From positions 234,064-298,063 of the forward strand of contig JAQGDQ010000225.1 of the NCBI GenBank assembly GCA_030141605.1: a DNA stretch of 64,000 nucleotides, written 5' to 3'. The notes beneath the pieces were generated by a model. The model saw only the letters and a list, made by a program, of their open reading frames with translations, was not told where the DNA came from and ran no database searches. Below are positions 36,200 to 48,329 of the stretch, piece by piece. The position numbers were made by a program, and so were the translations under genes. The number at the start of each line of letters is the position of its first letter. Position 1 is the stretch's first letter. This DNA comes from Tubiluchus corallicola. Taxonomy: Eukaryota > Priapulida > Priapulimorpha > Priapulimorphida > Tubiluchidae.

Positions 36200-36634
36200 T
36201 CTACCCTTTAGGGCACAATAGAACAATTTTCATAGGAGCTTAACAAATTCGCATTGAAGTTTTGTATCACCTGTATATTGTGTGTTATTGTATACACAGC
36301 TTGAACTAGCTGTAATACTGCATAAAACTTGTAAATTTAAACTCCTGCTATGACCGTTAGCTGCAGCCATTTCAACGGTATGTCGTATGAAATAAGTTTA
36401 GATAACATTGTGTATAAAGTTTGAAAAAATAATCAGTGTATTCGTAGCATACTCTTCGCTAACTAAGCAAAAGTATAAATTACCGCATATTTTCGTTTTG
36501 AAAAAATAATCAGAGCATTCGTAGTATACTCTTCGCTAACTAAGCAAAAGTATCTTTTCGATAAGACGAATGTGTTTTTGGTGGATCGGTGGAGCACACT
36601 GGTGTTGTCTTACCAGGTGGCACGAACATATTAA

Positions 36635-36650
<16 letters not shown>
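36200..36650 (+). mobile_element. Family C element with internal duplication
   Basis: Matches the other C copies over AAGTTTTGTATCACCTG to GGAGCACACTGG. A stretch of about 75 bp containing GAAAAAATAATCAG and TACTCTTCGCTAACTAAGC occurs twice in tandem (36424-36475 and 36498-36550). It is followed by an (ATT)n array at 36638-36668. Confidence 0.7.
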
Positions 36651-36671
<21 letters not shown>

Positions 36672-36795
36672 ACGCAAGTGTTTCAAATAGGTAAGCGTAA
36701 TGCTAATTAACATTACTTTGTAAGGAAAGTTCTATGCGACACACCGTGAAATTCCCCGTCCTTCCCTTTTAATGCTGTACGGCTTAACCGTCTAA

Positions 36796-37003
36796 AGTAG
36801 CTTTTACGTGGCATCCAGATACGGATGCGTATGCGTTTGCTACCTGCGGCAGAGCCTGTGGACAAAAATCGATAGAGAGAGCCACAAAAAAGAATAACGT
36901 ATACACAGCCTGCATTGAAAACAAGATAAACCGATTTTATCTATTCCGCACCCCCCGCACCCCCCAAACGCATCCGCATCCAGATGCTACATAAACGCCA
37001 CTT
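36796..37003 (-). mobile_element. Family D MITE, copy 2
   Basis: About 208 bp. The inverted ends are CCAGATACGGATGCGTATGC on the left and, reverse-complemented, CATCTGGATGCGGATGCG on the right, with CCCCGCACCCCCC inside. It is the inverted counterpart of copy 1 at 3854-4057. Confidence 0.75.
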
Positions 37004-37161
37004 AAGAGACTACCGGTTACTTACTCCCGTCAATTTCGAATTGATTACTCCCAGCAATTTACAAGGCAGGATCTGGCACACATCAGCAAAGACAGCTTCA
37101 TTTAGATAGTTGCAGCTCGACTAGAACCTAGATCTCATCAGCAAGGCAGGCCTCTGAGAAT

Positions 37162-37849
<688 letters not shown>

Positions 37850-39280
37850 GTGATTTGGAAAAGACGCGCATATCAACTGTGCAATATAATTTAGACTAGA
37901 CGTATTGAAGTACTAGGGTGGAACCAGACAAAGCCATGTACAATATGACTCAGTCAGACTACAAGAAAAACTGTACAAAATATGAACTTATGAAACTAGA
38001 ATTCTACAAAGGCTACATCAGCAACTTTGTAAATGTGATCAAACTCATACACAGGCACAACAGAATATAAAGGCAGCCTCCAGTTGGGATTACTCTACTA
38101 TGATTTTGTTACCATATCTGGAAAAATTTTGTACACTAGACAAAATATAAGCTTCCATCCACTCAAGAAACTCGCAGTCCCATGGCGCTAACCAATCAGC
38201 AAAACTTAAATATAGTCTAAGCAAAAATTCTGCCAATTTAGTTTTAATTGCACTTCTATTTTATCTCCCTGTACGTGCGCAAGTTCGTACAATGCTGAGT
38301 CCTGATATCAAAGACACTTTTATGAAAAACTTGCACTTGCCAAACAGACACCTCTCTATCCTCGCTACCTGGGGAAGGTGTAGGCCTTAACAAAGCTATC
38401 ATTATTAATAAACTTTCCAACAGATTCCATAATTTATTGTAACTCTAATCGGCCGAAAGTGGGTTAAAGTGTGGCCCAGGAATGTGAGACATTGCGTAAC
38501 TCATTAAACAATCATAAAACCGCGTTTTCAGACTTCTAAAAATTTGAAATTTGTTTTTGCTCGACACGAAATTTATAAATTTAAAGAACGCAAAAAAAGA
38601 AGAAAAATAGGGAAAAACAAACGAATTTCTGACACCTAAAATAATTTTGAATTTGACAGTTCAACTCGCGATTACCACTCAGCGCAAAGAGGCCATTTTA
38701 TCCGGAATTTATCAAAAAGACACCTGTAAGCTGACAAAAAACACCTAAAGGTCGTCTCACACAGCACGTTGTCCTAAGTTGGATAAAGACTTGTTTATTG
38801 CTCAGCGATGATGATGGCACCTGCAAACTGGTACCTCAATAAATGAGCAAAGGTACGCAGCTGCGCTAAATGAGTTAAAGCTAATCATCTACCTGTACAG
38901 GTGCGCAAGGCTGTTTTCGGAACATATGCGGGACGTTTTACAGTGATTATGGTGTGAAGGTAACCCTGATTGTGTTAAATACAACCGCTCAAGTTTTTTC
39001 ACTTCCCACAAATCTTAGTTATGTAGGTCGTGTAGCTTACGCAACGTACGATGAACCCACACTTATTAAGCTTTATAAATTACACAAGTGTACATGGAGA
39101 GAAAATGTGAAATTTGGTCAGAGACTGTAGTCGAACGAAGAACTTTTGGTTTGCTCATTAAACATGTTAACTATTAGACCAATCAGTACTTTGCGATCAA
39201 GACAAGTCCCTTTTTGGTTTCTCATTATTACCTTTTGTTTTTGTCTTTCCCTTATACCGTTCAGAATGATTGGCCCCCAT
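37850..39280. other. Intergenic, no gene recognised
   Basis: About 1.4 kb of AT-rich sequence without exon-like or repeat-like structure that I can identify. Confidence 0.45.
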
Positions 39281-39284
39281 TCTT

Positions 39285-39575
39285 TCTTTCTTTCGCTTTG
39301 CCTTCCTCTTTTTTCGACTCCTTTTCTTCCAGTTTCTTTCTTTTTTCTGTTTCTTCTTTGTTTCTTACCTTGTTTCCTTATTTTTTCATTCATTTTTTCT
39401 TCTTTCCTTTTCTTTCTTTTTCTTTCTTAACGTTTTCCTCTTTTTTCTTTTTCCTTTTCCTTTTGTTTCTTCTTTTCGTTCATCTTCTCTCTCTCGTTCT
39501 CTCTCCCTTTCTCTTTCTCTCTTCTCCCTCTCTCGCTTTTTCTCTCCCTTTCTCTTTCTCTCTGTCTTTCTCTCT
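39285..39575. repeat. Pyrimidine-rich tract, TTTC and CTCT
   Basis: About 290 bp of TTTCTTTC and CTCTCTTT sequence; the Phe/Leu/Ser-rich frames are artefacts. Confidence 0.9.
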
Positions 39576-39579
39576 GCAT

Positions 39580-40600
39580 TAATTTATTTCTTATAGTAAC
39601 TAAAGGATCAGTAAATTGAGATATCCTTATAAAGCATATAAAGACCTCGTAATAAATGTCACCCTAAGGCAACTAAAAAAGTTTTGCATAATTTTTAACC
39701 CTCATCGCCTATTATTGTGGTCAACTCTTTATCACTGACACCTGTTGATTACAGCTGGGTTACGACACGTTATTACCTGTCCAGGAAGTGGTTAAAAAAC
39801 TAATAACTACAGTACTTGACATGTGGCCTGGTACCCCAAGGCATGAATGACACTGTGGAAAGGAAATAATGCATTCATAAAGGTATACGTGTTCAGGCTG
39901 AGACTAAAAACTCAATAAAGGCAGGATCGTTCAGCCAATAGGAAACTGTATAAGAGCATAGCTGTTGCGTGATCCCATAGCTTCCATATTATGCTTCCAT
40001 GTGTATAAAAAGCTTTGAAATTTCTGTATCTTTAATGTAACACTCTTCATATGGGCATTTGGTAACTACATAAAAGTGGCTTGTGCACATAGGAAGCACA
40101 AATTTCCTATTTTAATGGAGTAAATATCGTATCCCAGTTAGATTTGTAATGCGAAATACAGTACTCAAAATTTGTACACGTCTTAATGCTTCATTTCAGG
40201 TAAACATCACTAGCGCCTTTTGGCTATTGTAGTCAATACACCACAAGTACAGTGACAGAATAATAGCAGGCTGACACGAGAACTGTTTTGTTCGATAGTT
40301 TAAACTTCTAAAACAGTTACTTCCTGCTGAATTTGGAAAAAAGTTAGCGTAACAGTTACTGATGTACCTGAATCAGTGTGGCTGAAATTATTCACTGATA
40401 AATTAATTGCACGGATTTGGCGAAATTCCAAATCATTTTACATTACATTAGCTTTTTTACTAGTTATTGGTGAGACATGTGAACAAGAAATGACAAGGTT
40501 ATAAGTAGTGTATTGAATATAGCAAGGATTTTGTACACTGAATACAATGCACAGAAATTACAGAAATGCATAAAAGAAAACTATATGTTGCATTAAGGGG
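39580..40600. other. Intergenic, no gene recognised
   Basis: AT-rich sequence with short open frames only. Confidence 0.45.
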
Positions 40601-40785
40601 AAACAAAGAAAAGGGGAAAGAGAATACGAGGGGAGCTTAGATAGTCAGAGGATAAGAAAGGAAAGAAAAATCACGAGAAACAAAGAAAATCGAAGAAAAA
40701 GAAGGAAGAGAAGAAGAAATAAAAATTTGGAAGAACATGTAAAATAGAAAGTATGACTGAATGCGAAAAAAGGCAGAAACGAAGA

Positions 40786-40837
40786 AAGAGAAAGAAAGAA
40801 GGAAAGAAATAAGAAAGTAAGAAGAAAGAAAGATTGA

Positions 40838-40869
<32 letters not shown>

Positions 40870-40886
40870 AGAGAGAAAAAAGAAAA

Positions 40887-40930
<44 letters not shown>

Positions 40931-41060
40931 AAAACGAAAGAAAGAAAGAAGGAAAGAAAAAACGAAAGAAAAAGAAAGGAAGGAAGAAAGAAAGAAAGAA
41001 AAAAGAAAGAAAGAAAGAAAGATATAAAAAGAATACTAAACAAGGAAAGGGAAAGAAAAG
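40786..41060. repeat. (GAAA)n microsatellite
   Basis: About 275 bp of AAAGAAAGAAAG with GGAAG variants; gives Lys-Glu and Phe-Leu-Ser artefact frames. Confidence 0.95.
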
Positions 41061-41280
41061 GTAGAAGAGACTTAATCAGAGTGCTGACTACGCCCAACAT
41101 ACAGGTTAATCTTATAAAAACATTTATATCAAATCTGGTTTTATGATATTTATTAATTTGTCAAAAGAATTTCTATGAAAATATTTATGTTTTTGCAACA
41201 GACCTGACAGATTTCATAATTATATAAAGCAAATGTTTTTAACTGCCTTTTTGTCAAAAAATAAATCACGCAATACCCGC

Positions 41281-41354
41281 CTCTCTGTCTGCCTGTCTGT
41301 TTGCCTGTTTGTCAGTCTGCTGCCTCTGTTTCTTTCAATCTCCCTCTCTCTCCC

Positions 41355-41416
<62 letters not shown>

Positions 41417-41478
41417 CCCCCCTCTCTCTCTCAGTCAGTCAGGCAATCTGTCTGTCTAACTATCTGTCTGTCTAACTA

Positions 41479-41555
<77 letters not shown>

Positions 41556-41600
41556 CTCTATCTCTCTCCCTCTTTCCTTTCTATCTTCACCTTCTCTCTC
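41281..41600. repeat. (CT)n with (CTGT)n and (GTCA)n segments
   Basis: Compound array about 320 bp long: CTGTCTGCCTGTC, two CTCTCTCT runs, AGTCAGTCAGG and two ACTATCTGTCTGT units. Confidence 0.95.
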
Positions 41601-41782
41601 TGTTGCCTAATACCAAGCAGTCATCGCAAGCGATTATTAAGTAATCAGATTGATATTTATGGCAGCTATCAGTGTACACACATTATCGCATCCTCGGCTG
41701 ATTTTTAATATAATTTATACGACATTGTAGATTTTACGCGTCAACGCTTCAGTTGATGATAGCAGACCGATTAACCACTTAC

Positions 41783-41983
41783 CTGGGTAAACTCCCTATT
41801 TGGCGGAGTCGTCAGAAACATGCGTATTTCCCACACAAGGAAGAACACGTGGTGCATACGAAACTGAAAAATCAGCGCCAAAATTATAAATGTGCTAATG
41901 GTCTTGGAAATATTTTTCATACCGCGACGCAGGCAGGTGGTAATTACAATCGTGTTCTGTTCATGTTCAAGGTGTAAACGCAT
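41783..41983 (-). other. Candidate first coding exon, unrecognised
   Basis: An ATG at 41983 starts 67 codons ending at TTTACCCAG followed by GTAAGT, a consensus donor, phase 0. The peptide has a hydrophobic stretch (TFIILALIFQF, HHVFFLVW) that could be a signal or membrane segment. An NRF1-type palindrome (TGCGCATGCGC, 42095-42105) lies about 110 bases upstream of the ATG. I found no matching second exon, so it may be chance. Confidence 0.2.
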
Positions 41984-42094
41984 AAATATGGCGGGAGTCT
42001 GAATTAGGCGTACGGATTATGATTTAATACAGGTCAATTATCAAATATGGGATTAAGTTATAAATAACATAGCTGTGACACGTATTTGTAGCAC

Positions 42095-42105
42095 TGCGCA
42101 TGCGC
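42095..42105. promoter_or_regulatory. NRF1-type palindrome
   Basis: TGCGCATGCGC. The same motif occurs at 20250 and 22329. Placed upstream of the candidate exon at 41783-41983. Confidence 0.3.
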
Positions 42106-43202
42106 TCATTTGAAAAATTACGTATCGCAGTAATTAACAGACCGCAAACAATTGCTTAAGTAAGCATTATAATAGCCCATTTATCTCAATCACAATCAGA
42201 AACTTTCTCTATAATTACATGTAGGTTTTCATCTGGACAATTAAAGTATAAAACTAATAAAATTTCTAGACCAAGCATTGCAAAATGTTGCTGTTTTTGA
42301 AGTTTTTAGCTATTCAATACAAAATTATTTTGCAGAGAGAAAAACCTAAGATGTAAGAAAATATTGGTATGAGTTTCTTAAAATTTTACCACATGCAATT
42401 CATTAAGCATCATGTGAATTTTTAAAACAGGTTTATGAATCTTTTGTTCAAGACAAATAAATTTTCATGTGTTTTACGGCAATGCGTAATGTTCACAACA
42501 AGATCTAGCACATCTTAGACTTATAACTCTGCTTGCTATTAAGAATAAAAGAATTATTATGCTGTTGAATAAATATAAGAATCAACAACTTTTTCCATCA
42601 CTACGTGACGCAAATTTTTAATTCTCATAACTAATGCCTCGGAATTTTCAAAATTATCATCTCGACCGACACCTAGTAATTAATCCTTATTAAATCTTCA
42701 AGATATAAACTTGTTAGTTTGAAGATTTGTGTATTTTGGCTCCGGGTGTACGCCCAAGCGATGACTGTAAAAGTTAATTTGAGTAATTATCTCTCACTAA
42801 CACGTGCTTGAAGGTTCCAAGAATATGAGAAACTAGAAAAAATATTTTTTCTATGTTCCACCAACCAGGTAACCAAAATTTTTCGAATCATTGCTACAAA
42901 AGTTCATTTAAGTGAACTGTTTTGCAAATATTTTCCACAAACCGCATATTTTGGTATTATTTAATGCTGGGTCCGCTCTCCACTCAGAGATGAAGTGGCT
43001 AAAAATCTCCCCGAAATTCGGAGGGGTAATTTACTCGGTTAAGTGGGCGTGACATTGGAGTTTTGGTGAATAAACTAGTGAACAAACACTCACTTGATGG
43101 GCCAGGGGATTAAAGTATCAGTCTTATATTAGTAATGTGTGCAGGTGACTTTGACTCCCTCTCTGCGTAACTGGGATGTGAAAAATGCGCTCATGGTGAA
43201 AT

Positions 43203-43715
43203 TTAAAGGAAAACCGCACGACCGTGTAGACATTAGTTCAAAATAAAGTATGCTCTAGGAAACTGAAAATTACAACAGCTTGTTTTAATCAAAACTTAGA
43301 TTAAATAAAATTATCCCTCCGATTGTTAAAATTTTAAAGCTACGCGCGGCTCAACGAATCCACGAATTCGTGCGGCCGAGATTTAGACATGGTACCTGAT
43401 AAGCGTGATTATGAACTCCAGTTTTCATTTGTGAAGTCAATGTGACATAGGGCTCATTTTCGTGCTATTACATCAGCGTCTTATTGCAATCTTCCCTCAC
43501 GCAAACGTGCTTGACCCGCTGGGAAGATGTCTACCATTGCACAAGTTTTGGTTAGTTAGTGACGCAAGCGATAGCGATATTCTGTTAATTATCTTTCCAA
43601 GGCAATTATTTAAATATTAGAAACAATTGCTAACTTTTATAGGCAAGAAATAGTATATTTTGGAAAGTAAAATAAAATGAGATTGGGTCTAATTACCCGT
43701 CTGGTTTTCCTTTAA
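43203..43715. mobile_element. Family F: TTAA-flanked MITE
   Basis: 513 bp including TTAA at both borders. Inverted ends are AGGAAAACCGCACGACCG (left) and AGGAAAACCAGACGGGTA (right, reverse complement). The interior is unlike families B and C and has no coding frame. Confidence 0.65.
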
Positions 43716-44620
43716 GCAAAAAGTTGTGGATTGGAGAACAAAACATGGCTTGCGTGTTGTGTTCTTCTTTTCATTTCGCTTATTAAAATAAATAGACTAA
43801 CAAATTCACGGTATAATTTCACATTTGCAATTAAAAGCTTAAACTAAGCAGAAAACGCAACTCGCTTCTCATTCTCCACCTTTTATATTCATCCGCCTAA
43901 GTTGAAAATAATTCTTATCAAGGACATTCATTAGGTTCGAAACATTTAAAATTACTAATTATTATTAAACTAGCAAAAAACTTTAGTTTATATTTGAGAA
44001 GAAACACAAGAGATTTAAATTACAGTATCTTTTATACAAATTTAACAAATTTGAGACCAATTTAAAGTTTGCGTAGTGCATAAGAACATTTCAAGCCGCG
44101 AGAAACTTTCTGACACCTTGCATTGTTTGAAGGGGTGGATAGTAATATTTCAGGTATACTACTGCTATAGTTACTACATAATAGTTATAGTCAACTGCGG
44201 CAGTGTGTTTTTTATAAAGTATAGCACTCTGCAAGTGAGGATCGAAGTTACTTGATGCAAATGCTTATGGCGAGACAGGAACCTATCAAAAATATCTCTA
44301 AAATGAGATATTGAATCGGCAGAAGTGTATTGGATGATCACACGCCCTTCTCCAATGGGGAAAATATTTAGAAACAATATAGCGGATAGACATGCAGAAA
44401 CATTTTTCTGGTGGTCAAATTATCATCTATCAACTTATTAACCCAGCTCGGCGCTACTTAACTTTGTATGAAGCGCACATATCGTGATCAGTCAGCTCTT
44501 GCTTTATTCCTCAGCATACAATACGTGTAACGCATTAACGTATAATGCTTGGCACTATATAAGAAGGCTCCTAAGTAAACGTATATAGTCGCGACTACTA
44601 ATTTACGCATGTAACCGTTG

Positions 44621-44700
44621 TTATATATTAACACGTGTTGATATAACAATAATATATTATATATTAATACGTTGCCTTAATATTATATATGTTAACTTGC
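44621..44700. repeat. AT-rich palindromic stretch
   Basis: Repeated TTATATATTAACACGTGTTG and ATAATATATTATATATTAAT segments with strong dyad symmetry, next to a family A MITE. Confidence 0.5.
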
Positions 44701-44746
44701 GTATGTGGTATATTAACCGCTATAGTTCTGTATACAGGACTGACCA

Positions 44747-45037
44747 CGCATTTAAACTAGCGAGTTTTCTGTCACAAGCTTTCTCTCTAATTCTCAAGTG
44801 TGAACTGCTTTGTGAGTTACTGTCAGTAAGTTATTGCAAAATCTCCGACAGTTGCTCCGAGTTGATTTACTGTCTAGTGTGAACGCCTATGCGAGTTACT
44901 CTCGACACTTTTTCGGTGAATAGAGAAGTGGAGTTCAGCTTGCGCTTACTGTCGGAAGGTAACTCACAGCAAGTTTTCCTCACTCGTCTGAACACGGCGA
45001 GTTACTTGGGCGAGAAAATTCACTAGTTTGAATGTGC
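44747..45037 (+). mobile_element. Family A MITE, copy 2, near full length
   Basis: 291 bp. Ends are inverted: left CGCATTTAAACTAGCGAGTT, right (reverse complement) GCACATTCAAACTAGTGAAT. The interior carries several GAGTTACTGTC-type sub-repeats on both strands. It is the inverted counterpart of 2861-3136. The target-site duplication is unclear. Confidence 0.75.
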
Positions 45038-45039
45038 TC

Positions 45040-46955
45040 ACCTTGTAAAACATAATTGCTTTTTGTTTCCATTTAGACAAATTCTATTTAAATTAAAGCC
45101 AAAGCGGTATGTTCTTTTATATGTGAAATCTTTCAAGTCTCGTCCACGTCATGATGATGATATTTACGTTTACTGATGTATAAGGATTTTAAAATAGATG
45201 TTCAAAACTTCCTCAACATTATATACGTGCTCAAAATGAATAATATAAATACGGTGACAAATCTTTTGACACAGGAGCATCTACATGCTTTTTCATTAAC
45301 TTATGTAAACATTTATATTATTTTCACAGATTATAATCTGGAAATTGCTACATTAATGATAAACTCTTTATTCTATTTTTTCTCTCTGCATTTTTCAATA
45401 CTTTCAAACGCAAGAATTAAATCAATTCTTGGGGAGACGGCATGTGCTTAAAACATGTCAGTTAACATATCTACACATATACATGGTTATAAAATGCAAA
45501 TTATCACTTGTCATAATTATAAAAATAAATATTTTTTTTATTTTTTCGCGCATATAATTTTACAAATGGATTAAAAATAAAATACGTGCTGCTTTTATTA
45601 GATTTTGAGAATGAAACTAATTTCTCTTCACTGCGGATGGTACAAACCGAGAATTAATTAAGTTCTGATATCAAACACAAAAGACGGGAAAAGTGAAAAA
45701 ATTGGTATGCGGTTTGGATTAGAACCATGGACCTTCAGATTATAAGGACGACGCCATGACCGCTAGGCCACTGTGTTAACCGGTAATTTTGACACCCCAC
45801 ACAGTTCATCCCTTATCTTGGTCAAACATTTCAGCGTAACCAATACAAGGTTGTTCACAATAGAGTGTTTCTAACTAATTAGATGAATTTTAATTAATTG
45901 ATTTTGAACCTGAAAATTAACGATAATCTTGACATCAAGATTATATCAGATTTTCTCTTCACTTCACAAGCACTTCACCTCACATCACTGAACATGCCTT
46001 AGTGGAATGAACAAACGATTTTTGAGCTTTTGACGAAATTTCACAAAGTCCCTGGTGCAAATCCAAACGAAGTTAAAGTTTTCCACTTTTTTTTCGAGCC
46101 AAGTTTTATTTGAAAGATTCAGTATTTAGGAGAACAAATTAGCCAATAATCTTTAAACTCAGATTACAAAAAAATAATTACCATGTGGAGATTACCATGT
46201 AATCTTGCCCAAATGTATAAGAAAATTACTGTTCATTTACACCTGTTGTTACTGTCTCTACCAATAAAGAAGTACGCCATCGCAATAAATCCAAGTAAGA
46301 TAAGAATGCTTGAAATTTTTGTGAAAAATATTTCTAATTATAAAATTCGTTTCAGACATTTATTCAACTTCTTGGCTGTTTTAACTCTTTCGCGCTGGTC
46401 TCTGAATTGCGTTTTCAACCCGTGAATCATTTACCTCGTCAATTCATACCTCATCCTCAAACCAGGAAGCAGTTTAGATTCAGAAGTTGATATAGAAGCC
46501 GCACAAAAGACAGGTAATGCCAGGTATTCGATGAAAATTAAGATAAGCCGGAGTGGAGGATAATTCATTTGCAAGCCTAAAGCGCGTACGTCGGTGAGTA
46601 TGACTGCCGTTGCGGTTTGCGTGGAAGTTTCCAGTTGCGAATAAAAATAAACTATAAATATAAATATAAAAATAAGTTATAAAGTGAAATACTAATCTAA
46701 TTTTTATTTTGATTAATATGAAATTTATTCAGGAAAATAAAGCAATTTTATTATGCAGTTAATATATAGGCAAAAGGTTATAAATGTCGGTGCAAGAAGC
46801 TTAGAATCTTTAATGCGTTCATAGTCAAAAAGGCTACGGCAACGGCAAATAATACGGCCAATCAACGAAATTATGATCTTACTTGTAAACTGTAGTTGTT
46901 AATCTTTATGGTTAAATAGAGGTTTACATAGAATGAGATGAATTTAACATTAAAC
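45040..46955. other. Intergenic, no gene recognised
   Basis: AT-rich. It contains only the tRNA-like stretch at 45712-45775. Confidence 0.45.
45712..45775 (-). repeat. tRNA-like sequence, SINE head or tRNA pseudogene
   Basis: The minus strand has A-box TGGCCTAGCGG (from 45770) and B-box GGTTCTAATCC (45716-45726) with correct spacing and a D-arm-like GCC/GGC pair. The anticodon stem is mispaired, so it is not a working tRNA gene. The 3' side (CAATTTTTTCACTTTTCCC) resembles sequence next to other B-box matches on this strand. Confidence 0.5.
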
Positions 46956-46959
46956 AATA

Positions 46960-47360
46960 ACATTAATTTAACGCGCAAGAAAAAACTGTTCATAAGTAAA
47001 GCTTAAAAATTAGTTTCGAAATTTTGTATCACTTGCATGCTGTCTTATTGCATACAGAACTTGCGTTAGCCTGTAGAGTAACGCTGTACAAAACTTGTAG
47101 AAACTAAACTTCCACGATGACTGTCAGGTGCAGCCATTTTGACAGTAAGTCGTTTGAAACAAGTTTAAATAGTGCGTATTGCGTAAAGTTTGAAAAAATA
47201 ATCTGAGTATGCGTGGCAAACACTTCATCATCTAAGCAGAAGTTTAAATTACTTTTTATTGCCAATAATATTAATAATGTGGTTTTTTAGTGATTCAGTG
47301 GTGCACACTGGGATGGTATTCATTTGGCGCAAACATTCTAAATTATTCTAAAGTTTATTT
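46960..47360 (+). mobile_element. Family C element
   Basis: Matches C copies throughout: CATAAGTAAAGCTTAAAAAT, TTTTGTATCACTTGCATGC, GACAGTAAGTCGTTTGAAAC, AGTGGTGCACACTGGGATG. Confidence 0.7.
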
Positions 47361-48019
47361 TTCAATTACATAAGTCTTTCAAACAGATTTAAATCTCGTT
47401 TTCCTACTAAATCACATATACTAAGTTATTGTAAATTGCGTTCTAAGCTGACTGCACAGAATTTGAACTGGTTTAAAACTGTGTTACATTTCAGCACTTT
47501 CATTGCCAATTTTACTCCAACATTACCCACTCTAAGTGCGTACAATCAGTTGGCAGGTTAAGCATTATTTATACACTCATCTTGAGTATACAGCTCTCGA
47601 GTACATCTTCTCTGGGTGAATTTTCGAATTACTAAAAGAGGCGTCTATACCTCTCTACGCCGAGTTTATCCGCGTTTGCGTTTGGGTGATACAAGGGAGT
47701 CCTTGTTACTCTTACATCGTAAATTGGATGGTATGATGACGATGATGATGATTTTAGGTAGTGATGATTTTAAGTGCAAGTACAGTCTACTCATGTCCAT
47801 CTGTTTACAGCCTACAAGCTCGTGTATAGTAAATATAAATTAGTGTTACAATTGAATACATGTGTACGTTACAGTGTATACGTTCCTGACTTCCTGTGGT
47901 TGGCGTTTTAGATTAATTAAAATATTTAAAAATGTGAAAAAATTATCCGCTTGATATCTAAACTGAAATTATCAAACAAAATACGCATGCGCTACATTTT
48001 GAAAAAAATGCTGAAAATA

Positions 48020-48070
48020 ATTTCATCGCTGGTCTTAAAGACCTGGGTTCAAATCTAGGCTTATTTATGA
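48020..48070 (+). repeat. tRNA B-box-like SINE fragment
   Basis: CTGGTCTTAAAGACCTGGG then TTCAAATCTAGG resembles a tRNA anticodon-to-T-arm segment. No clear A box. Confidence 0.3.
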
Positions 48071-48205
48071 ATTTTTCTCGTCAGGTCTGGTTTCCCGAGC
48101 CTCGCAATTGTAGGTAGATTTTGCAGTTGGATCTCTGAATTACATGGCAAAATTAGCCGAGAAAAAAATGCTGGACATTTTTTGTACTAACACCACTTAC
48201 GTTTC

Positions 48206-48320
48206 AATGAAGATGATGACGATGATGATAATGATGGCGACGACGACGACAACGGCGACGACGATGATGATGATCTGGTGATGATCATGATGATCATGAT
48301 CGTGATCATGATGATGGCAG
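48206..48320. repeat. (GAT)n/(GAC)n microsatellite
   Basis: Imperfect GATGATGACGATGATG, CGACGACGACG and a palindromic ATGATCATGATGATCATGAT segment. Confidence 0.9.
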
Positions 48321-48329
48321 CGACCTCGA

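Noticed and set aside
45712-45775. Functional tRNA gene
   Set aside because: A and B boxes are present but the anticodon stem does not pair.
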